Shown: positions 1 through 8,981 of the stretch, in pieces | Position numbering within the stretch: the first letter of the stretch is position 1 | How the letters are laid out: each line of letters starts with the position of its first letter | DNA from: Microbacteriaceae bacterium | GTDB lineage: Bacteria; Actinomycetota; Actinomycetes; Actinomycetales; Microbacteriaceae | Direction of reading: 5' to 3' | DNA length: 12,270 bases | Assembly (NCBI GenBank): GCA_029979375.1 | Contig: JAPOHQ010000023.1 | Span: forward strand, 1-12,270 | Notes under the pieces: generated by a model | Seen by the model: only the letters and a program-made list of their open reading frames with translations | What the model was told of the DNA's origin: nothing | The model's database searches: none | Program-made: the position numbers and the translations under genes

Positions 1-1715
1 TGCCCTATCAGCGCTACATCCCATTCCACGAGCAGATCAAAATCGATCTCCCTGATCGCACCTGGCCTACCAAGAGGATCAGCAAGGCACCGCGCTGGTG
101 TGCGGTGGACCTTAGGGATGGCAACCAGGCTCTGATTGACCCAATGAGCCCTGAGCGCAAGCTCGAGATGTTCAAACTTTTGGTCCGCATGGGCTACAAA
201 GAGATCGAGGTTGGATTCCCCTCTGCCTCCCAAACCGATTTTGACTTCGTCAGGCTGCTCATCGAACAGGATCTAATCCCGGAGGATGTCACGATTCAGG
301 TGCTAACCCAGTCTCGGGATCACCTGATCGAGCGCACCTACGAGGCGATTAAGGGCGCAAAGCAGGCCATTGTTCACTTCTACAACTCAACCTCCGTGCT
401 GCAGCGCAGAGTTGTTTTTGGCTTGGACAAAGAGGGAATCAAGAAGATTGCCACTGATGCGGCCAAGATTTGCCTCGAGTTGGAGAAGACGATTCCTGAG
501 ACTGAGGTTTACTACGAGTATTCGCCTGAGTCCTACACCGGCACAGAGTTGGAATTTGCCGTCGAAGTTTGCAACGCAGTGGCAGAGATTATTGGGCCAA
601 CCCCAGAGCGCAAGATGATCATGAACCTGCCCGCGACGGTTGAAATGATTACTCCCAACGTTTATGCCGACAGCATTGAATGGATGAGCAGAAACCTGAA
701 GCCAAGAGACTCGATCATTCTCTCGCTGCACCCACACAACGATCGCGGCACTGCGGTTGCGGCAGCGGAACTTGGCTATATGGCCGGAGCGGACAGAATC
801 GAAGGTTGCCTCTTCGGCAATGGTGAGAGAACCGGCAATGTCGACTTGGTTACCCTCGGTTTGAATCTGTTTTCACAGGGAATCGACCCAGAGATTGCAT
901 TCGATGACATCGATGAGATCAAGCGCACGGTTGAGTACTGCAATCAGCTTCCGGTGCCAGAGCGGTCGCCCTATGGCGGAGACCTGGTGTACACGGCCTT
1001 TTCTGGCAGCCACCAGGATGCCATCAAGAAGGGCTTCGAGCACCTGGAGCGCGACGCCAAGGCAGCTGGCCAAGAGGTCGATGACTTTACCTGGGCAGTC
1101 CCTTACCTACCAATTGATCCCAAGGATGTGGGGCGCAACTACGAGGCAGTGATTCGAGTCAACTCTCAGTCTGGCAAGGGCGGCGTTGCCTACCTCATGA
1201 AGACTGACCACTCGTTGGATCTTCCCAGAAAGCTGCAGATCGAGTTCTCCAAGGTCGTCCAGGGTCACACCGACACGCTCGGTGGGGAGGTCTCTTCCAA
1301 GCAGCTGTGGGAGATTTTCCAAGATGAGTATCTGCCCTCTGTGGTCGATGAGCTGAAGTGGGGCAAGTTCGAACTTCGTCGCATGCGCTCGGAGAGCGAG
1401 ATGGATGGCATTGTCAACCTCTCTGTGGTGCTTCGTGATGGGGAGAGTGAGCTGGATGCCAAGGGCACCGGAAACGGCCCGATATCGGCGTTTATCGACA
1501 TCTTGAGCCAAAACGGAATCGATGTGCGGGTGTTGGACTACGTGGAGCACACCATGTCCACCGGTGGCGACGCAAATGCCGCCGCCTACATCGAACTCGA
1601 CGTGGCCGGCAAGGTGCTTTGGGGGGTTGGCATCGATGGCGACATTGCTGTTGCCTCGCTCAAGGCCCTGATTTCCAGTGTCAACCGAGCCCTAAGGCTT
1701 GCCGTTACCAGCTAG
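1..1715 (+). CDS. leuA: 2-isopropylmalate synthase (5' end outside window)
   Basis: LeuA condenses acetyl-CoA with 2-oxoisovalerate to give 2-isopropylmalate, the first committed step of leucine synthesis in the cytoplasm. The open frame is already running at base 3 (PYQRYIPF...), so the window opens inside the gene. About 570 residues are visible and probably only some 10-20 N-terminal residues are missing. Counting from the first visible codon, the family landmarks are VDLRDGNQ (about 35-42), which carries the metal-binding Asp and catalytic Arg, the metal-binding HPHND (about 243-247) and GNGERTGN (about 272-279). The C-terminal leucine-sensing domain is present, with GDANAAAYIELDVAG and GVGIDGDIAVASLKAL. 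A GTG at 105 could be taken as a start, but it falls inside the conserved AVDLRDGNQ motif and would remove the N-terminal strand of the TIM barrel. The stop is TAG at 1713-1715. Homology is very clear. In related genomes era is the gene I would expect upstream. Confidence 0.97.
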   Translation, partial: PYQRYIPFHEQIKIDLPDRTWPTKRISKAPRWCAVDLRDGNQALIDPMSPERKLEMFKLLVRMGYKEIEVGFPSASQTDFDFVRLLIEQDLIPEDVTIQVLTQSRDHLIERTYEAIKGAKQAIVHFYNSTSVLQRRVVFGLDKEGIKKIATDAAKICLELEKTIPETEVYYEYSPESYTGTELEFAVEVCNAVAEIIGPTPERKMIMNLPATVEMITPNVYADSIEWMSRNLKPRDSIILSLHPHNDRGTAVAAAELGYMAGADRIEGCLFGNGERTGNVDLVTLGLNLFSQGIDPEIAFDDIDEIKRTVEYCNQLPVPERSPYGGDLVYTAFSGSHQDAIKKGFEHLERDAKAAGQEVDDFTWAVPYLPIDPKDVGRNYEAVIRVNSQSGKGGVAYLMKTDHSLDLPRKLQIEFSKVVQGHTDTLGGEVSSKQLWEIFQDEYLPSVVDELKWGKFELRRMRSESEMDGIVNLSVVLRDGESELDAKGTGNGPISAFIDILSQNGIDVRVLDYVEHTMSTGGDANAAAYIELDVAGKVLWGVGIDGDIAVASLKALISSVNRALRLAVTS

Positions 1716-1743
1716 TAAGCCCACCAGCTGGGATACTAAAGCG

Positions 1744-2463
1744 GTGCCCAACTATCGCGATGAGGCCGTTGTCCTCCGAACCCACAAACTTGGTGAGGTG
1801 GATCGGATTCTCACGCTCCTAACGAGAAACCATGGCCAGGTGCGGGCAGTTGCCAAGGGCGTTCGAAAGACCAGCAGTCGATTTGGCGGGCGTCTCGAAC
1901 CATTTACGGTCGTCGACCTGCAGCTCTATGAAGGAAAGAACCTCGACACGGTCTCACAAGTTGATCAGTTGGCAAGCTATGGCCGGGACATCATTGCCAA
2001 CTTTCCCAGCTACACGGCAGCAAGCGCGATCGTGGAGGCGGCAGAGCGACTCACGAGAGAGGAATCCAGCGAAAAGCATTACCTGCTGGTTATCGGAGCA
2101 CTCAGAGCCCTGTCCAAGGGCGAGCAAGGTTCAGATGTGATTCTTGATAGCTTCCTGCTGCGAATGCTTGCCATTTCCGGTTGGGTGCCAGCGCTTGATG
2201 TCTGCTCGAGCTGCGGAAGCGAGCCTGAATCGTTCTCTGTGCACACCGGAAGTGTTCACTGCCCATCCTGCCCAGGTGCCGGCTCGGTAAAGCTTGGGCA
2301 AGGGGGCCTTGAGCACATGAAGGCCCTGCTTGCTGGGGATTGGCCAGCTGTCGCCGCTTCTGCGAAGCCAACGAAGGATAACGTCAGCGGAGTTATTGCC
2401 GCATACATGCAGTGGCAGCTGGAACGCGGCCTAAAGTCCCTAAGTTTTGTGGAGCGAACGTGA
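1744..2463 (+). CDS. recO: DNA repair protein RecO
   Basis: RecO works with RecR and RecF in the RecFOR pathway. It binds and anneals single-stranded DNA and helps load RecA at gaps. The 239-residue product begins MPNYRDEAVVLRTHKLGEVD, the classic start of the N-terminal OB-fold. A helical C-terminal domain follows, with a four-cysteine zinc site: C154/C157 (CSSC) and C173/C176 (CPSC). I chose GTG 1744 because the family consensus begins there. The upstream TTG at 1699 in the same frame would overlap leuA and add residues that do not resemble RecO. The ribosome binding site is weak: GGGA at 1730-1733, about 10 nt away. The gene lies 28 nt after leuA, and its TGA overlaps the uppS start by 4 nt, which suggests translational coupling. 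Confidence 0.95.
   Translation: MPNYRDEAVVLRTHKLGEVDRILTLLTRNHGQVRAVAKGVRKTSSRFGGRLEPFTVVDLQLYEGKNLDTVSQVDQLASYGRDIIANFPSYTAASAIVEAAERLTREESSEKHYLLVIGALRALSKGEQGSDVILDSFLLRMLAISGWVPALDVCSSCGSEPESFSVHTGSVHCPSCPGAGSVKLGQGGLEHMKALLAGDWPAVAASAKPTKDNVSGVIAAYMQWQLERGLKSLSFVERT
2451..2454 (+). promoter_or_regulatory. Ribosome binding site deciding the uppS start
   Basis: GGAG lies 5 nt upstream of GTG 2460, inside the last codons of recO. It supports reading uppS from the GTG that overlaps the recO stop rather than from the upstream in-frame GTG at 2412. Confidence 0.6.
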
Positions 2464-3212
2464 AGCTATTTGATCCAGAGCGCAATCCGCCAAAGTTTGC
2501 CAAGGTTCCCGAACACATCGCCGTCGTGATGGACGGAAATGGTCGTTGGGCCAATTCCCGGGGACTCACTAGGACTGAAGGGCACCGGGCCGGAGAGGCA
2601 GCACTGCTTGACGTCGTGGCAGGAGCCATTGAGGCCGGCGTTAAGAACCTAACGGCCTATGCCTTTTCCACCGAGAACTGGAAACGCTCGCCAGAGGAGG
2701 TCCGCTTTCTCATGGGCTACAACAAGGAGGTGCTGCGCCGCAGGCGAGACCTGCTGATGGAGTGGAACGTGCGAATCCGCTGGGTAGGCTCTGCCAAACG
2801 ACTCTGGCCATCGGTGGTGGCTGAACTCCAGGAAGCCGAGAGGCTAACTGCCAAGAACACTGGTTTGGTCTTGAACATGGCCGTCAACTATGGGGGACGA
2901 CAAGAGATTCTGCACGCGGCAAGTGCCCTGGTCGAGAGGGCTAGGGAAGGCAAACTCAAGGGGGCCGTGACCGAAAAGGCATTTTCTCGCGAGCTCTATC
3001 AACCCCAAATGCCGGATGTCGATCTTTTCCTTCGTTCCTCCGGAGAGATTAGAACTAGCAATTTCATGCTGTGGGAGGCCAGCTATGCCGAGTATGTCTT
3101 TCTGGATGATCTCTGGCCGGACTTTACTCGCGAGACTCTCTGGCGAGCCATTGAGGAGTATTCAAAGCGCCAAAGACGCTTCGGCAATGCCGACGATAGA
3201 CCGATAAACTAG
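2460..3212 (+). CDS. uppS: Isoprenyl transferase (cis-prenyl diphosphate synthase)
   Basis: This cis-prenyltransferase adds isopentenyl diphosphate units to an allylic diphosphate to make the long polyprenyl carrier lipid used for peptidoglycan and other cell-wall polymers, at the inner face of the membrane. The 250-residue product has HIAVVMDGNGRWA (catalytic Asp25), GHRAG (H42), AYAFSTENW, NYGGR and the substrate-binding block LRSSGEIRTSNF (R192, R198) followed by YAEYVF (E211). The start is GTG 2460, preceded by GGAG at 2451-2454 and overlapping the recO stop (GTGA). An in-frame GTG at 2412 lies deep in recO and is less likely. Actinobacteria may carry two homologues, one making short Z-FPP and one making decaprenyl diphosphate. 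Product chain length cannot be read from this sequence, so uppS is used as the general symbol. Confidence 0.95.
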   Translation: MKLFDPERNPPKFAKVPEHIAVVMDGNGRWANSRGLTRTEGHRAGEAALLDVVAGAIEAGVKNLTAYAFSTENWKRSPEEVRFLMGYNKEVLRRRRDLLMEWNVRIRWVGSAKRLWPSVVAELQEAERLTAKNTGLVLNMAVNYGGRQEILHAASALVERAREGKLKGAVTEKAFSRELYQPQMPDVDLFLRSSGEIRTSNFMLWEASYAEYVFLDDLWPDFTRETLWRAIEEYSKRQRRFGNADDRPIN

Positions 3213-3241
3213 CGTTTTGCTCGCCATCAAAGTGGAGTGTC

Positions 3242-4618
3242 ATGGCCACCGGAAAACTTGATTCTGTAATCTCTCTCGCCAAGCGCCGTGGATTTGTATT
3301 CCAGGCGGGTGAAATCTACGGCGGATCGCGCTCGGCTTGGGATTACGGCCCTCTCGGGGTAGAGCTAAAAGAAAACATCAAGCGCCAGTGGTGGCAGTCC
3401 ATGGTGAATGGGCGCGACGATGTTGTTGGGCTCGACAGCTCCATCATCCTTCCAAAGCGTGTCTGGGAGGCATCCGGGCACGTGGAGGCTTTCGTCGATC
3501 CGCTGATCGAGTGCACCAGCTGCCACAAGCGTTTTCGTGCCGATCACCTCGAGGAGGCCTTTGAGGAGAAGAAGGGCCGCCCACCGCAGTCGCTTGCGGA
3601 GGTACCATGCCCTAATTGCGGCTCTAAGGACATCTGGACCGAGCCAAAGAATTTCAATGGACTTTTGAAGACCTCGCTGGGTCCGGTTGAAGACGAGTCT
3701 GGCCTGCACTACCTGAGGCCAGAGACTGCCCAGGGCATCTTTGTGAACTTCAACAACGTGCTAAACGCCGCTCGCATGAAACCTCCCTTCGGAATTGGTC
3801 AGATGGGAAAGAGCTTCAGAAACGAGATCACTCCCGGAAACTTCATCTTCAGAACTCGTGAGTTTGAACAGATGGAGATGGAGTTCTTCGTGAAGCCTGG
3901 CGAAGACGAAGAGTGGCACGAATACTGGATTCAGGAGCGCTACAACTGGTACGTCAACCTCGGTATCAACCCCGAGAATCTGAGGCTGTTTGAGCACCCC
4001 AAGGAGAAGCTCTCGCACTACTCAAAGCGGACTGTCGACATCGAGTATCGCTTTGGATTCCAGGGCGGAGAGTTTGGTGAGCTCGAGGGCGTTGCCAACC
4101 GAACCGACTTTGATCTGAAGACCCACTCCCAGCACTCCGGTGTTGACCTCAGTTACTTCGACCCAGCCGAGGAAAAGCGTTGGACTCCGTATGTGATTGA
4201 GCCGGCGGCAGGACTCACTAGATCGCTGATGGCGTTCCTTGTGGATGCATATGCAGAGGACGAGGCACCAAACGCCAAGGGCGGCGTTGACAAGCGCACG
4301 GTCCTCAGGCTCGACTACCGACTTGCTCCCATCAAGGCGGCAGTATTGCCCCTGAGCCGCAACGAGGACTTGAACCCAATTGCTCAGGAGCTAGCGAAGG
4401 ATCTGCGCAGAACCTGGAATGTCGACTTTGATGATTCGGGGGCCATTGGTCGGCGCTATCGCCGACACGACGAGATTGGAACACCGTTCTGCATCACGGT
4501 TGACTTCGACACCTCAGAGGACAAGTCGGTAACCATTCGCGAGCGCGACTCAATGGCGCAGGAGCGCGTGAGCCTAGAGAAGGTTCGCAGCTACCTCGCC
4601 GAAAGGCTAAACGTTTAG
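3242..4618 (+). CDS. glyS: Glycine--tRNA ligase, single-chain (alpha2) type
   Basis: This class II aminoacyl-tRNA synthetase charges tRNA-Gly with glycine in the cytoplasm. At 458 residues it is the single-chain dimeric form, related to the archaeal and eukaryotic enzymes, not the tetrameric GlyQ/GlyS form. The N-terminus RRGFVFQAGEIYGG and DYGPLGVELK are typical. A zinc-like insertion has CTSC (about 91-94) and CPNC (about 123-126). Class II motif 2 is seen as GQMGKSFRNEI followed by RTREFEQMEMEFF (about 186-216), and motif 3 as PAAGLTRSLMAFL (about 322-334). The C-terminal anticodon-binding domain starts near LAPIKAAVLPL. The start is ATG 3242 with GGAG at 3234-3237. The gene is 29 nt after uppS, and no terminator-like hairpin was seen in that gap. 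The recO-uppS-glyS neighbourhood is also known from Mycobacterium. Confidence 0.97.
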   Translation: MATGKLDSVISLAKRRGFVFQAGEIYGGSRSAWDYGPLGVELKENIKRQWWQSMVNGRDDVVGLDSSIILPKRVWEASGHVEAFVDPLIECTSCHKRFRADHLEEAFEEKKGRPPQSLAEVPCPNCGSKDIWTEPKNFNGLLKTSLGPVEDESGLHYLRPETAQGIFVNFNNVLNAARMKPPFGIGQMGKSFRNEITPGNFIFRTREFEQMEMEFFVKPGEDEEWHEYWIQERYNWYVNLGINPENLRLFEHPKEKLSHYSKRTVDIEYRFGFQGGEFGELEGVANRTDFDLKTHSQHSGVDLSYFDPAEEKRWTPYVIEPAAGLTRSLMAFLVDAYAEDEAPNAKGGVDKRTVLRLDYRLAPIKAAVLPLSRNEDLNPIAQELAKDLRRTWNVDFDDSGAIGRRYRRHDEIGTPFCITVDFDTSEDKSVTIRERDSMAQERVSLEKVRSYLAERLNV

Positions 4619-4619
4619 G

Positions 4620-5774
4620 TTGGGCCTTCAATACGGCAAACACAGCATCGAGGTGCCGGTGGTGCTGGCCCCGATGGCGGGCATAACCAACACTGCGTTT
4701 CGCAGGCTATGTCGCGAGCACGGTGGCGGTCTTTTTGTCTCCGAAATGATTACCTCGCGTGCCCTAGTTGAGCGAACCCCTGAATCGATGCGTTTGATCA
4801 AGCATCATCCATCCGAGAAGATCAGATCGATTCAGCTATATGGGGTTGACCCGCGCACCATTTTTGATGCGGTTCGCATGCTGGTTGAAGAGGATCGAGC
4901 AGACCACATCGATCTAAATTTCGGCTGTCCCGTGCCCAAGGTGACTAGAAAGGGTGGGGGAGCGGCACTCCCTTGGAAGTCGGAGCTCTTTGAGGCCATC
5001 GTCCAGAGCGCAGTGAAGGCTGCTGGCGATGTTCCAGTGAGCGTCAAGATGCGCAAGGGCATAGATAGTGATCACCTGACCTTTATCGATGCCGGCAAGG
5101 CCGCCAGAGATGCCGGAGTTGTTGCGGTCGCCTTGCACGGCCGCACGGCCGAGGACTACTACTCGGGTCAGGCCGATTGGAATGCCATCGCAGAGCTCCG
5201 CAGGGCCCTACCTGATGTTCAGGTACTCGGCAATGGCGATATCTGGTCAGGCCGTGACGCGGTTGCCATGATGAAGCAGACCGGAGTCGACGGGGTTGTG
5301 GTCGGACGAGGCTGCCTTGGGCGCCCCTGGCTCTTCGCGGATCTCGAGCGATCGATCATGGCTTTTCTTGCTGGCTCGGAGCTGGCTGAGGATCAGTACT
5401 CCATGCCATCGCTCAAGGAAGTAGCGGACGCCTTCTATCGCCACGCTGAGCTTCTCACCGAATTCTTTGAGGAGGAGAACCGAGCGTGTCGAGACATTCG
5501 GAAACACGTGGCCTGGTATTTCAAGGGTTATCCGGTCGGCGGCGACTTCCGAGCCGCGCTCGCCATGGCCAGCAGCCTTGAGGAGATTAGGAATCTCTTG
5601 GACACCTTAGATAGCTCGGTCGGCTATCCCGGTGATGAGGCTGAGGGTCCGCGAGGTCGACTCGGATCGGTCAAGTCCTGCTCACTGCCACAGAATTGGC
5701 TGGCAAGTCGCGAGCTGAGCGCAGAGCACCGAGACCAGCTTGAGCTGGCAGAGCTATCGGTTTCGGGAGGGTAG
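4620..5774 (+). CDS. dusB: tRNA dihydrouridine synthase (DusB/NifR3 family)
   Basis: This flavoenzyme reduces uridines in the D-loop of tRNA to dihydrouridine using FMN and NAD(P)H. The 384-residue product has the FMN TIM barrel start VVLAPMAGITNTAFRRL (about 14-30), NFGCPVPKV with catalytic Cys103, MRKG (144-147), LHGRTAEDYYSG (172-183), NGDIW (205-209) and the FMN-phosphate loop VGRGCLGRPW (228-237). The helical C-terminal domain carries ENRACRDIRKHVAWY. A polar tail of about 50 residues follows, and I see no known motif in it. The start appears to be TTG 4620, one base after the glyS stop. There is no well-spaced ribosome binding site, so it probably depends on coupling to glyS. The assignment to the Dus family is firm; the exact subfamily is less so. 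Confidence 0.94.
   Translation: MGLQYGKHSIEVPVVLAPMAGITNTAFRRLCREHGGGLFVSEMITSRALVERTPESMRLIKHHPSEKIRSIQLYGVDPRTIFDAVRMLVEEDRADHIDLNFGCPVPKVTRKGGGAALPWKSELFEAIVQSAVKAAGDVPVSVKMRKGIDSDHLTFIDAGKAARDAGVVAVALHGRTAEDYYSGQADWNAIAELRRALPDVQVLGNGDIWSGRDAVAMMKQTGVDGVVVGRGCLGRPWLFADLERSIMAFLAGSELAEDQYSMPSLKEVADAFYRHAELLTEFFEEENRACRDIRKHVAWYFKGYPVGGDFRAALAMASSLEEIRNLLDTLDSSVGYPGDEAEGPRGRLGSVKSCSLPQNWLASRELSAEHRDQLELAELSVSGG
5765..5770 (+). promoter_or_regulatory. Strong ribosome binding site for dgt
   Basis: GGGAGG, in the last codons of dusB, lies 6 nt upstream of GTG 5777. It is one of the clearest Shine-Dalgarno sequences in the window and fixes the non-ATG start of dgt. Confidence 0.65.
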
Positions 5775-5776
5775 TT

Positions 5777-7030
5777 GTGACCAAGGTGCTTTTGGAGGAC
5801 GGTTACTCGGATTCGGATCGCGAGCGGTTTGTGCCGCAACCGCTGTCTTCCATGGTGAAGCGGGGTGAGTTTTCCAGGGATCGCGCAAGGGTTTTGCATT
5901 CCGCGGCCTTTAGGCGCTTGAGCTCCAAGACCCAGGTCCTTTCTCCGACCTCGGGCGCATTCGCCCGAACCCGACTTACCCACTCCCTTGAGGTTGCCCA
6001 GGTTGGACGAGAGCTGGCGAACGCAATTGGTGTCGACCCAGACCTGGTTGACATGGCCTGCCTTGCCCATGATCTGGGACATCCGCCTTTTGGTCATAAC
6101 GGCGAGAGTGCGCTCAACCTTTGGGCTGCCGACATCGGAGGTTTCGAAGGCAACGCCCAAACCTTTAGGATTCTGACTCGGCTGGAAACCAAAATCTTTG
6201 ATGACTCTGGGATGTCGCGTGGTCTGAATCTCACGCGAGCCTCTTTGGATGCCGCCACAAAGTATCCCTGGCAATTGCACGAGGCGGACCACTACGGGCA
6301 CTCGGTGAAGTTCGGGGCATACTCAGACGATCTGGAGGTCTTCTTCTGGATGCGCCAAGATGCTCCACCCGGGGCAAAATGTGTTGAGGCTCAGATCATG
6401 GACTTTGCAGACGACGTCGCCTACTCCGTGCACGACTTCGAGGATGCGATTGTGGAGGGTTTCATTGATCCAAAAGCGCTGGCTGACCTCTCTCAGCGGC
6501 CACAACTAATCGAAGAAATCTCCAAATGGTCTGGCGGCAAGCTCTCGAAGGTGCAACTGGAGGAGGCCTTCGAGCACCTGATGAAGTCGCCCTACTGGCT
6601 CAGCGAATTTGGCAATACGCCCAAGGACATCGCGCAGCTCAAGAATCTCACAAGCGATCTGATTGGCTCATTCGTCTCCAGGACTACAGAGGCAATCTTG
6701 GAAAACTCGTCGAAGAACTCTTTGACCCGATACCGCTCTGGGGTAATAGTCCCCTCAAAGGTAAAGAGTGAGATCGCTGTCCTGAAGGGCATCGTGGCCT
6801 CTCAGGTGATGTCGCATGACGATCGGCAACCCTTCTATGAACGCCAGCGTAAGCTGCTCATCGAGCTGGCGGACAAGCTCCTAGCCAAAGGCGGTCACCA
6901 CCTAGAGCCGGTTTTCGCCGATGCCTGGTCCAAAGCGCAGGACGACGGCGCGCGGAAGCGCGTAATAGTCGATCAGGTGGCTTCGCTTACCGATCCAACC
7001 GCGATCTCACTGCACGAAGCCCTCTCGTAG
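5777..7030 (+). CDS. dgt: Deoxyguanosinetriphosphate triphosphohydrolase-like protein
   Basis: This HD-domain phosphohydrolase of the Dgt family releases triphosphate from dGTP or other dNTPs, and so affects the dNTP pool. The 417-residue product has all the metal-site signatures of the family: TRLTHSLEVAQVGREL (His69), CLAHDLGHPPFGHNGE (HD pair at 98-99, further His at 102 and 107) and the downstream Asp-rich DFADDVAYSVHDFED. The N-terminal RDRARVLHSAAFRRL with KTQV is also typical. The start is GTG 5777 behind GGGAGG, 2 nt after the dusB stop. It lies directly upstream of dnaG, the same order as in Mycobacterium, which fits a link to replication. Substrate preference cannot be told from sequence: actinobacterial members may prefer other dNTPs or need dNTP activators. 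Confidence 0.95.
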   Translation: MTKVLLEDGYSDSDRERFVPQPLSSMVKRGEFSRDRARVLHSAAFRRLSSKTQVLSPTSGAFARTRLTHSLEVAQVGRELANAIGVDPDLVDMACLAHDLGHPPFGHNGESALNLWAADIGGFEGNAQTFRILTRLETKIFDDSGMSRGLNLTRASLDAATKYPWQLHEADHYGHSVKFGAYSDDLEVFFWMRQDAPPGAKCVEAQIMDFADDVAYSVHDFEDAIVEGFIDPKALADLSQRPQLIEEISKWSGGKLSKVQLEEAFEHLMKSPYWLSEFGNTPKDIAQLKNLTSDLIGSFVSRTTEAILENSSKNSLTRYRSGVIVPSKVKSEIAVLKGIVASQVMSHDDRQPFYERQRKLLIELADKLLAKGGHHLEPVFADAWSKAQDDGARKRVIVDQVASLTDPTAISLHEALS

Positions 7031-7039
7031 GATTCTCAT

Positions 7040-8848
7040 ATGCCTAGGGTGCGCCAATCTGACATTGAAGAGCTCAAAGAGCGCGCTGACATCGTGGAGA
7101 TCATTGGCTCCTACGTGGCACTAAAGCCCGCTAGCGCCGGAAGCTTCAAGGGTCTTTGCCCCTTCCACGGAGAGAAGACCCCGAGCTTCAACGTCAGGTC
7201 TAATCCGGCCTTTTACCACTGCTTCGGGTGCGGGGTGGGCGGAGACGTCTACAAGTTCATCCAGGAGATTGAGAACATCGCCTTCTCAGACGCGGTGGAG
7301 AAACTTGCCGACAGAGTCGGCTTCAAGCTGACCTACGAAGAGGGGCAACAGGAGAGCTCGAATCGTTCCAGGTTCTTGCAGATCAACAAAGATGCAGCCG
7401 AATACTTCACCTCACAGTTGGAGTCCGAGGAGGGAGATGCTGCTCGGAAGTTCCTGATCTCAAGAGGCTTCGACCAGGCGGCTGCCAAGCAGTTCGGGAT
7501 CGGCTATGCCCCAAAGGGTTGGCAGAACCTCTATAACCACCTCAGCAACCTCGGTTACAAAGACGAGGAGCTGGTGCAGGTAGGACTTGCCTCAAAGGGA
7601 GAAAAAGGTCACTACGACCGTTTTCGAGGGCGAGTGCTCTGGCCAATCCGCGATGCAAACTCGCAAGTCTTGGGGTTCGGTGCCAGGAGGCTCTACGAGG
7701 ATGACGCAGGCCCAAAGTATCTCAATACCCCCGAAACCCCCGTTTATCACAAGGGCAGCGTCCTATACGGCCTAGATCTTGCGCGCAAGGAGATTGCGAA
7801 GAGTCGACAGGTCGTCGTTGTCGAGGGCTACACCGATGTGATGGCATGTCACCTCGCAGGTGTGCAAACCGCTGTGGCAACTTGTGGCACCGCATTTGGT
7901 GAGGAGCACATCCGACTGATTAACAGACTTCTTGGACAATCGACAGACCCGGCGAGCGTGATCTTCACATTTGACCCCGACGCCGCGGGGGAGAAGGCAG
8001 CGCTGCGGGTCTATGGCGACAGCTCCAAGTTCAACGCTCTAACCTTCGTGGCTGCCGGGCCCGAGGGGCTCGATCCTGCGGACCTGCGTCAGCAGCAGGG
8101 CGATGCCGCGATAGCCCGAATGCTGGAGGGAAAGAAGCCGCTTTTTGAGTTTGTTATCCGTCACCGAATCGCTCAGTTCCCGTTGACCGACATTGACTCC
8201 AGGGTCGCAGCAGCCAGAGCGGCGGCGCCAGTAGTGGCAGAAATAGCCGATCCAGCACTGCGCTCCGGTTATACCAGGCAGTTGGCCGAGTGGGTTTCCC
8301 TGGAGCTTTCTGAGGTTTCGCAGTTGGTTGGGGGAAGCAAGCAGACCCAGACCGCGCAGCGAGTTGAACCGCTGCGCACCTCTGCCCCTCAACAGGCATC
8401 ACCATCAACCAACAACAAGCTGGAGACCCAGACCCTACAGGTCCTGCTGCAGAGGCCGCAGGCTTTTGAGATCAGCCAACTGCGCAGGATGCACGCGGCC
8501 GGCCTTAGCGAGCCGATTCACCGAGAGCTCCTCGCCCTTATCCTCGAAAACGAGTCCGAGCTTCTCAAGCAGAGTTTTGTGAATCACATCGCCAATGCCG
8601 CACCAGAGAGCCTATTGCCACTAATCCGAGAGCTCGCTCTTGCCCCGCTTCCTGTCTCGTCCGAGGCAGAGCTTGATCGCTATGCAACCGGCATAGTAAA
8701 AAGCGCGATGCTCCAGACCTTGAATCGGGAGAAGACAGATCTGCTTGCGGCCCTGAAGCGACTGGAGGGCTCCGATGGGCAAAGCGGTGACGAGATTCAG
8801 CGACAGCTTGTTTCCTTGGAAGCCGAGCGCAGATCGCTTATGCGCTGA
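7040..8848 (+). CDS. dnaG: DNA primase
   Basis: DnaG makes the RNA primers for chromosome replication at the fork together with DnaB. The 602-residue product has the N-terminal zinc-binding domain with Cys40, His43, Cys61 and Cys64 (CPFHGEKTPSF and HCFGCG), the basic RNA polymerase core with GRVLWPIRD, and the Toprim catalytic core with VVVVEGYTDVMA (Glu262) and FTFDPDAAGEKAAL (Asp312, Asp314). A polar Gln/Thr/Ser/Pro-rich linker (about 425-450) leads to a divergent helical C-terminal domain expected to bind the helicase. The start is ATG 7040, with AGGA at 7029-7032 overlapping the dgt stop. The gene ends with TGA at 8846-8848 and is the last protein gene of the + strand housekeeping run. 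Confidence 0.97.
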   Translation: MPRVRQSDIEELKERADIVEIIGSYVALKPASAGSFKGLCPFHGEKTPSFNVRSNPAFYHCFGCGVGGDVYKFIQEIENIAFSDAVEKLADRVGFKLTYEEGQQESSNRSRFLQINKDAAEYFTSQLESEEGDAARKFLISRGFDQAAAKQFGIGYAPKGWQNLYNHLSNLGYKDEELVQVGLASKGEKGHYDRFRGRVLWPIRDANSQVLGFGARRLYEDDAGPKYLNTPETPVYHKGSVLYGLDLARKEIAKSRQVVVVEGYTDVMACHLAGVQTAVATCGTAFGEEHIRLINRLLGQSTDPASVIFTFDPDAAGEKAALRVYGDSSKFNALTFVAAGPEGLDPADLRQQQGDAAIARMLEGKKPLFEFVIRHRIAQFPLTDIDSRVAAARAAAPVVAEIADPALRSGYTRQLAEWVSLELSEVSQLVGGSKQTQTAQRVEPLRTSAPQQASPSTNNKLETQTLQVLLQRPQAFEISQLRRMHAAGLSEPIHRELLALILENESELLKQSFVNHIANAAPESLLPLIRELALAPLPVSSEAELDRYATGIVKSAMLQTLNREKTDLLAALKRLEGSDGQSGDEIQRQLVSLEAERRSLMR

Positions 8849-8858
8849 GAGAGATTTC

Positions 8859-8867
8859 TGCTAGTCT
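8859..8867 (+). promoter_or_regulatory. Possible extended -10 promoter for tRNA-Asn
   Basis: TGCTAGTCT fits an extended -10 element (TG-n-TAnnnT) and would start transcription near 8874, about 15 nt before the tRNA. No convincing -35 hexamer is seen 16-18 nt upstream. It lies in the 40-nt gap between dnaG and the tRNA, the largest + strand gap up to that point. No terminator hairpin with a T-run was seen in that gap. Confidence 0.35.
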
Positions 8868-8888
8868 TTCCAAGTCCCTAGGGCACAT

Positions 8889-8964
<76 letters not shown>

Positions 8965-8981
8965 CATCTTTAGGGGTGGAT

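Noticed and set aside
1107..1550. A 147-codon open frame on the - strand inside leuA
   Set aside because: It is a shadow of the leuA frame with no known motif and no start signal.
5624..6301. A 225-codon open frame on the - strand across the dusB end and dgt start
   Set aside because: It lies antisense to two clearly conserved genes, has no recognisable domain and is low in typical protein features; it follows from codon bias of the + strand genes.
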